From Anaerolineae bacterium (lineage in GTDB: Bacteria > Chloroflexota > Anaerolineae > Promineifilales > Promineifilaceae), in the NCBI GenBank assembly GCA_028284105.1, contig JANQSK010000084.1, forward strand, positions 1-5,588: a stretch of DNA of 5,588 bases, read 5' to 3'. Within the stretch, counting starts at the first letter, position 1; the number at the start of each line of letters is the position of its first letter. Below, in pieces: positions 5,390-5,588 of the stretch. Made by a program: the position numbers and the translations under genes. The notes under the pieces were generated by a model. It made no database searches. It was given only the letters and a program-made list of their open reading frames with translations, and was not told the DNA's origin.

Positions 5390-5588
5390 ATGAAAACATA
5401 TTCTCATAACGATCAAGCGGCAGGATTTGATATTCAGGACGATTTTGAGCAGTTTAATCAGAAAGATGATGTGTTTCGGCGTTCCTGGTGGGATGAGCGC
5501 ATTCAGTCGGCCAAGAGTAAGCTGTTTTATGCCACCTATCGAGAGCCGCTTAAAACGTGGCGCAAAGCAGACGGGTTTACCCAAAAAG
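5390..5588 (+). CDS. Partial CDS (3' end missing), product not identified
   Basis: From the ATG at 5390 the frame stays open to the edge, giving 66 complete codons. A ribosome binding site at normal spacing and a -10-like box upstream support it as a real gene. The visible N-terminus has no signal peptide or membrane segment. It is hydrophilic, with an acidic start (FDIQDDFEQFNQKDD), then FRRSWWDERIQ and a basic stretch ending at TWRKADGFTQK, so a cytoplasmic protein is likely. I do not recognise it with confidence. The pattern of F-x-Q-K-D-D-x-F followed by a W-D pair, then GFTQK, faintly recalls N-termini of iron-sulphur proteins of the reductive-dehalogenase-like group, but no cofactor motif is in view. 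It diverges from the recombinase across the repeat-filled gap. Confidence 0.75.
   Translation, partial: MKTYSHNDQAAGFDIQDDFEQFNQKDDVFRRSWWDERIQSAKSKLFYATYREPLKTWRKADGFTQK

Noticed and set aside
5351..5584. Open frame of 77 residues on the - strand at the right end
   Set aside because: It is antisense to the + strand partial gene at 5390, which has a ribosome binding site and a -10-like box. The - strand frame has neither.

Overview
The window holds five protein-coding genes, two of them cut by its edges, on DNA of moderate GC content. The Thr/Pro/Ser-rich linker behind a lipoprotein signal, the moderate GC and the short intergenic repeats suggest an uncultured member of the Chloroflexota (Anaerolineae/Ardenticatenia type). 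This is an impression from style, not from a marker gene.

Left part (1-2964, + strand): a two-gene unit. The first gene runs in from beyond the left edge. It encodes a protein with one calcium-loop motif of the FG-GAP/VCBS or dockerin kind and a TPR-like C-terminus. Nine bases later begins a 685-residue lipoprotein whose central domain is a lysyl oxidase. It keeps the three copper histidines (CHDHFH) and both the Lys and Tyr that form the lysine tyrosylquinone cofactor in animal enzymes. The two products are probably made together; the lysyl oxidase is clearly exported, and the first is probably exported too.

Middle (2965-4036): a short convergent gap with a long AT-rich hairpin, then on the - strand a homocysteine S-methyltransferase family enzyme. 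Its true start is at 4036, set by a strong ribosome binding site. The first zinc-ligand Cys of the family appears to be replaced by His.

Right part (4160-5588): a - strand tyrosine recombinase of XerC/XerD type with all catalytic residues. Next comes a 159-base divergent gap carrying a tandem array of 7- and 8-base C-rich units that merges into a candidate promoter. Last is the start of a + strand gene (5390 to the edge) whose product is not firmly identified.

Across the window the 10-base palindrome AACGGCCGTT occurs six times, in four of the genes and in all three reading phases. About 0.005 copies would be expected by chance. This DNA-level signal, comparable in kind to HIP1 in cyanobacteria, is the most unusual pattern seen. 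The lysyl oxidase is the most interesting gene.
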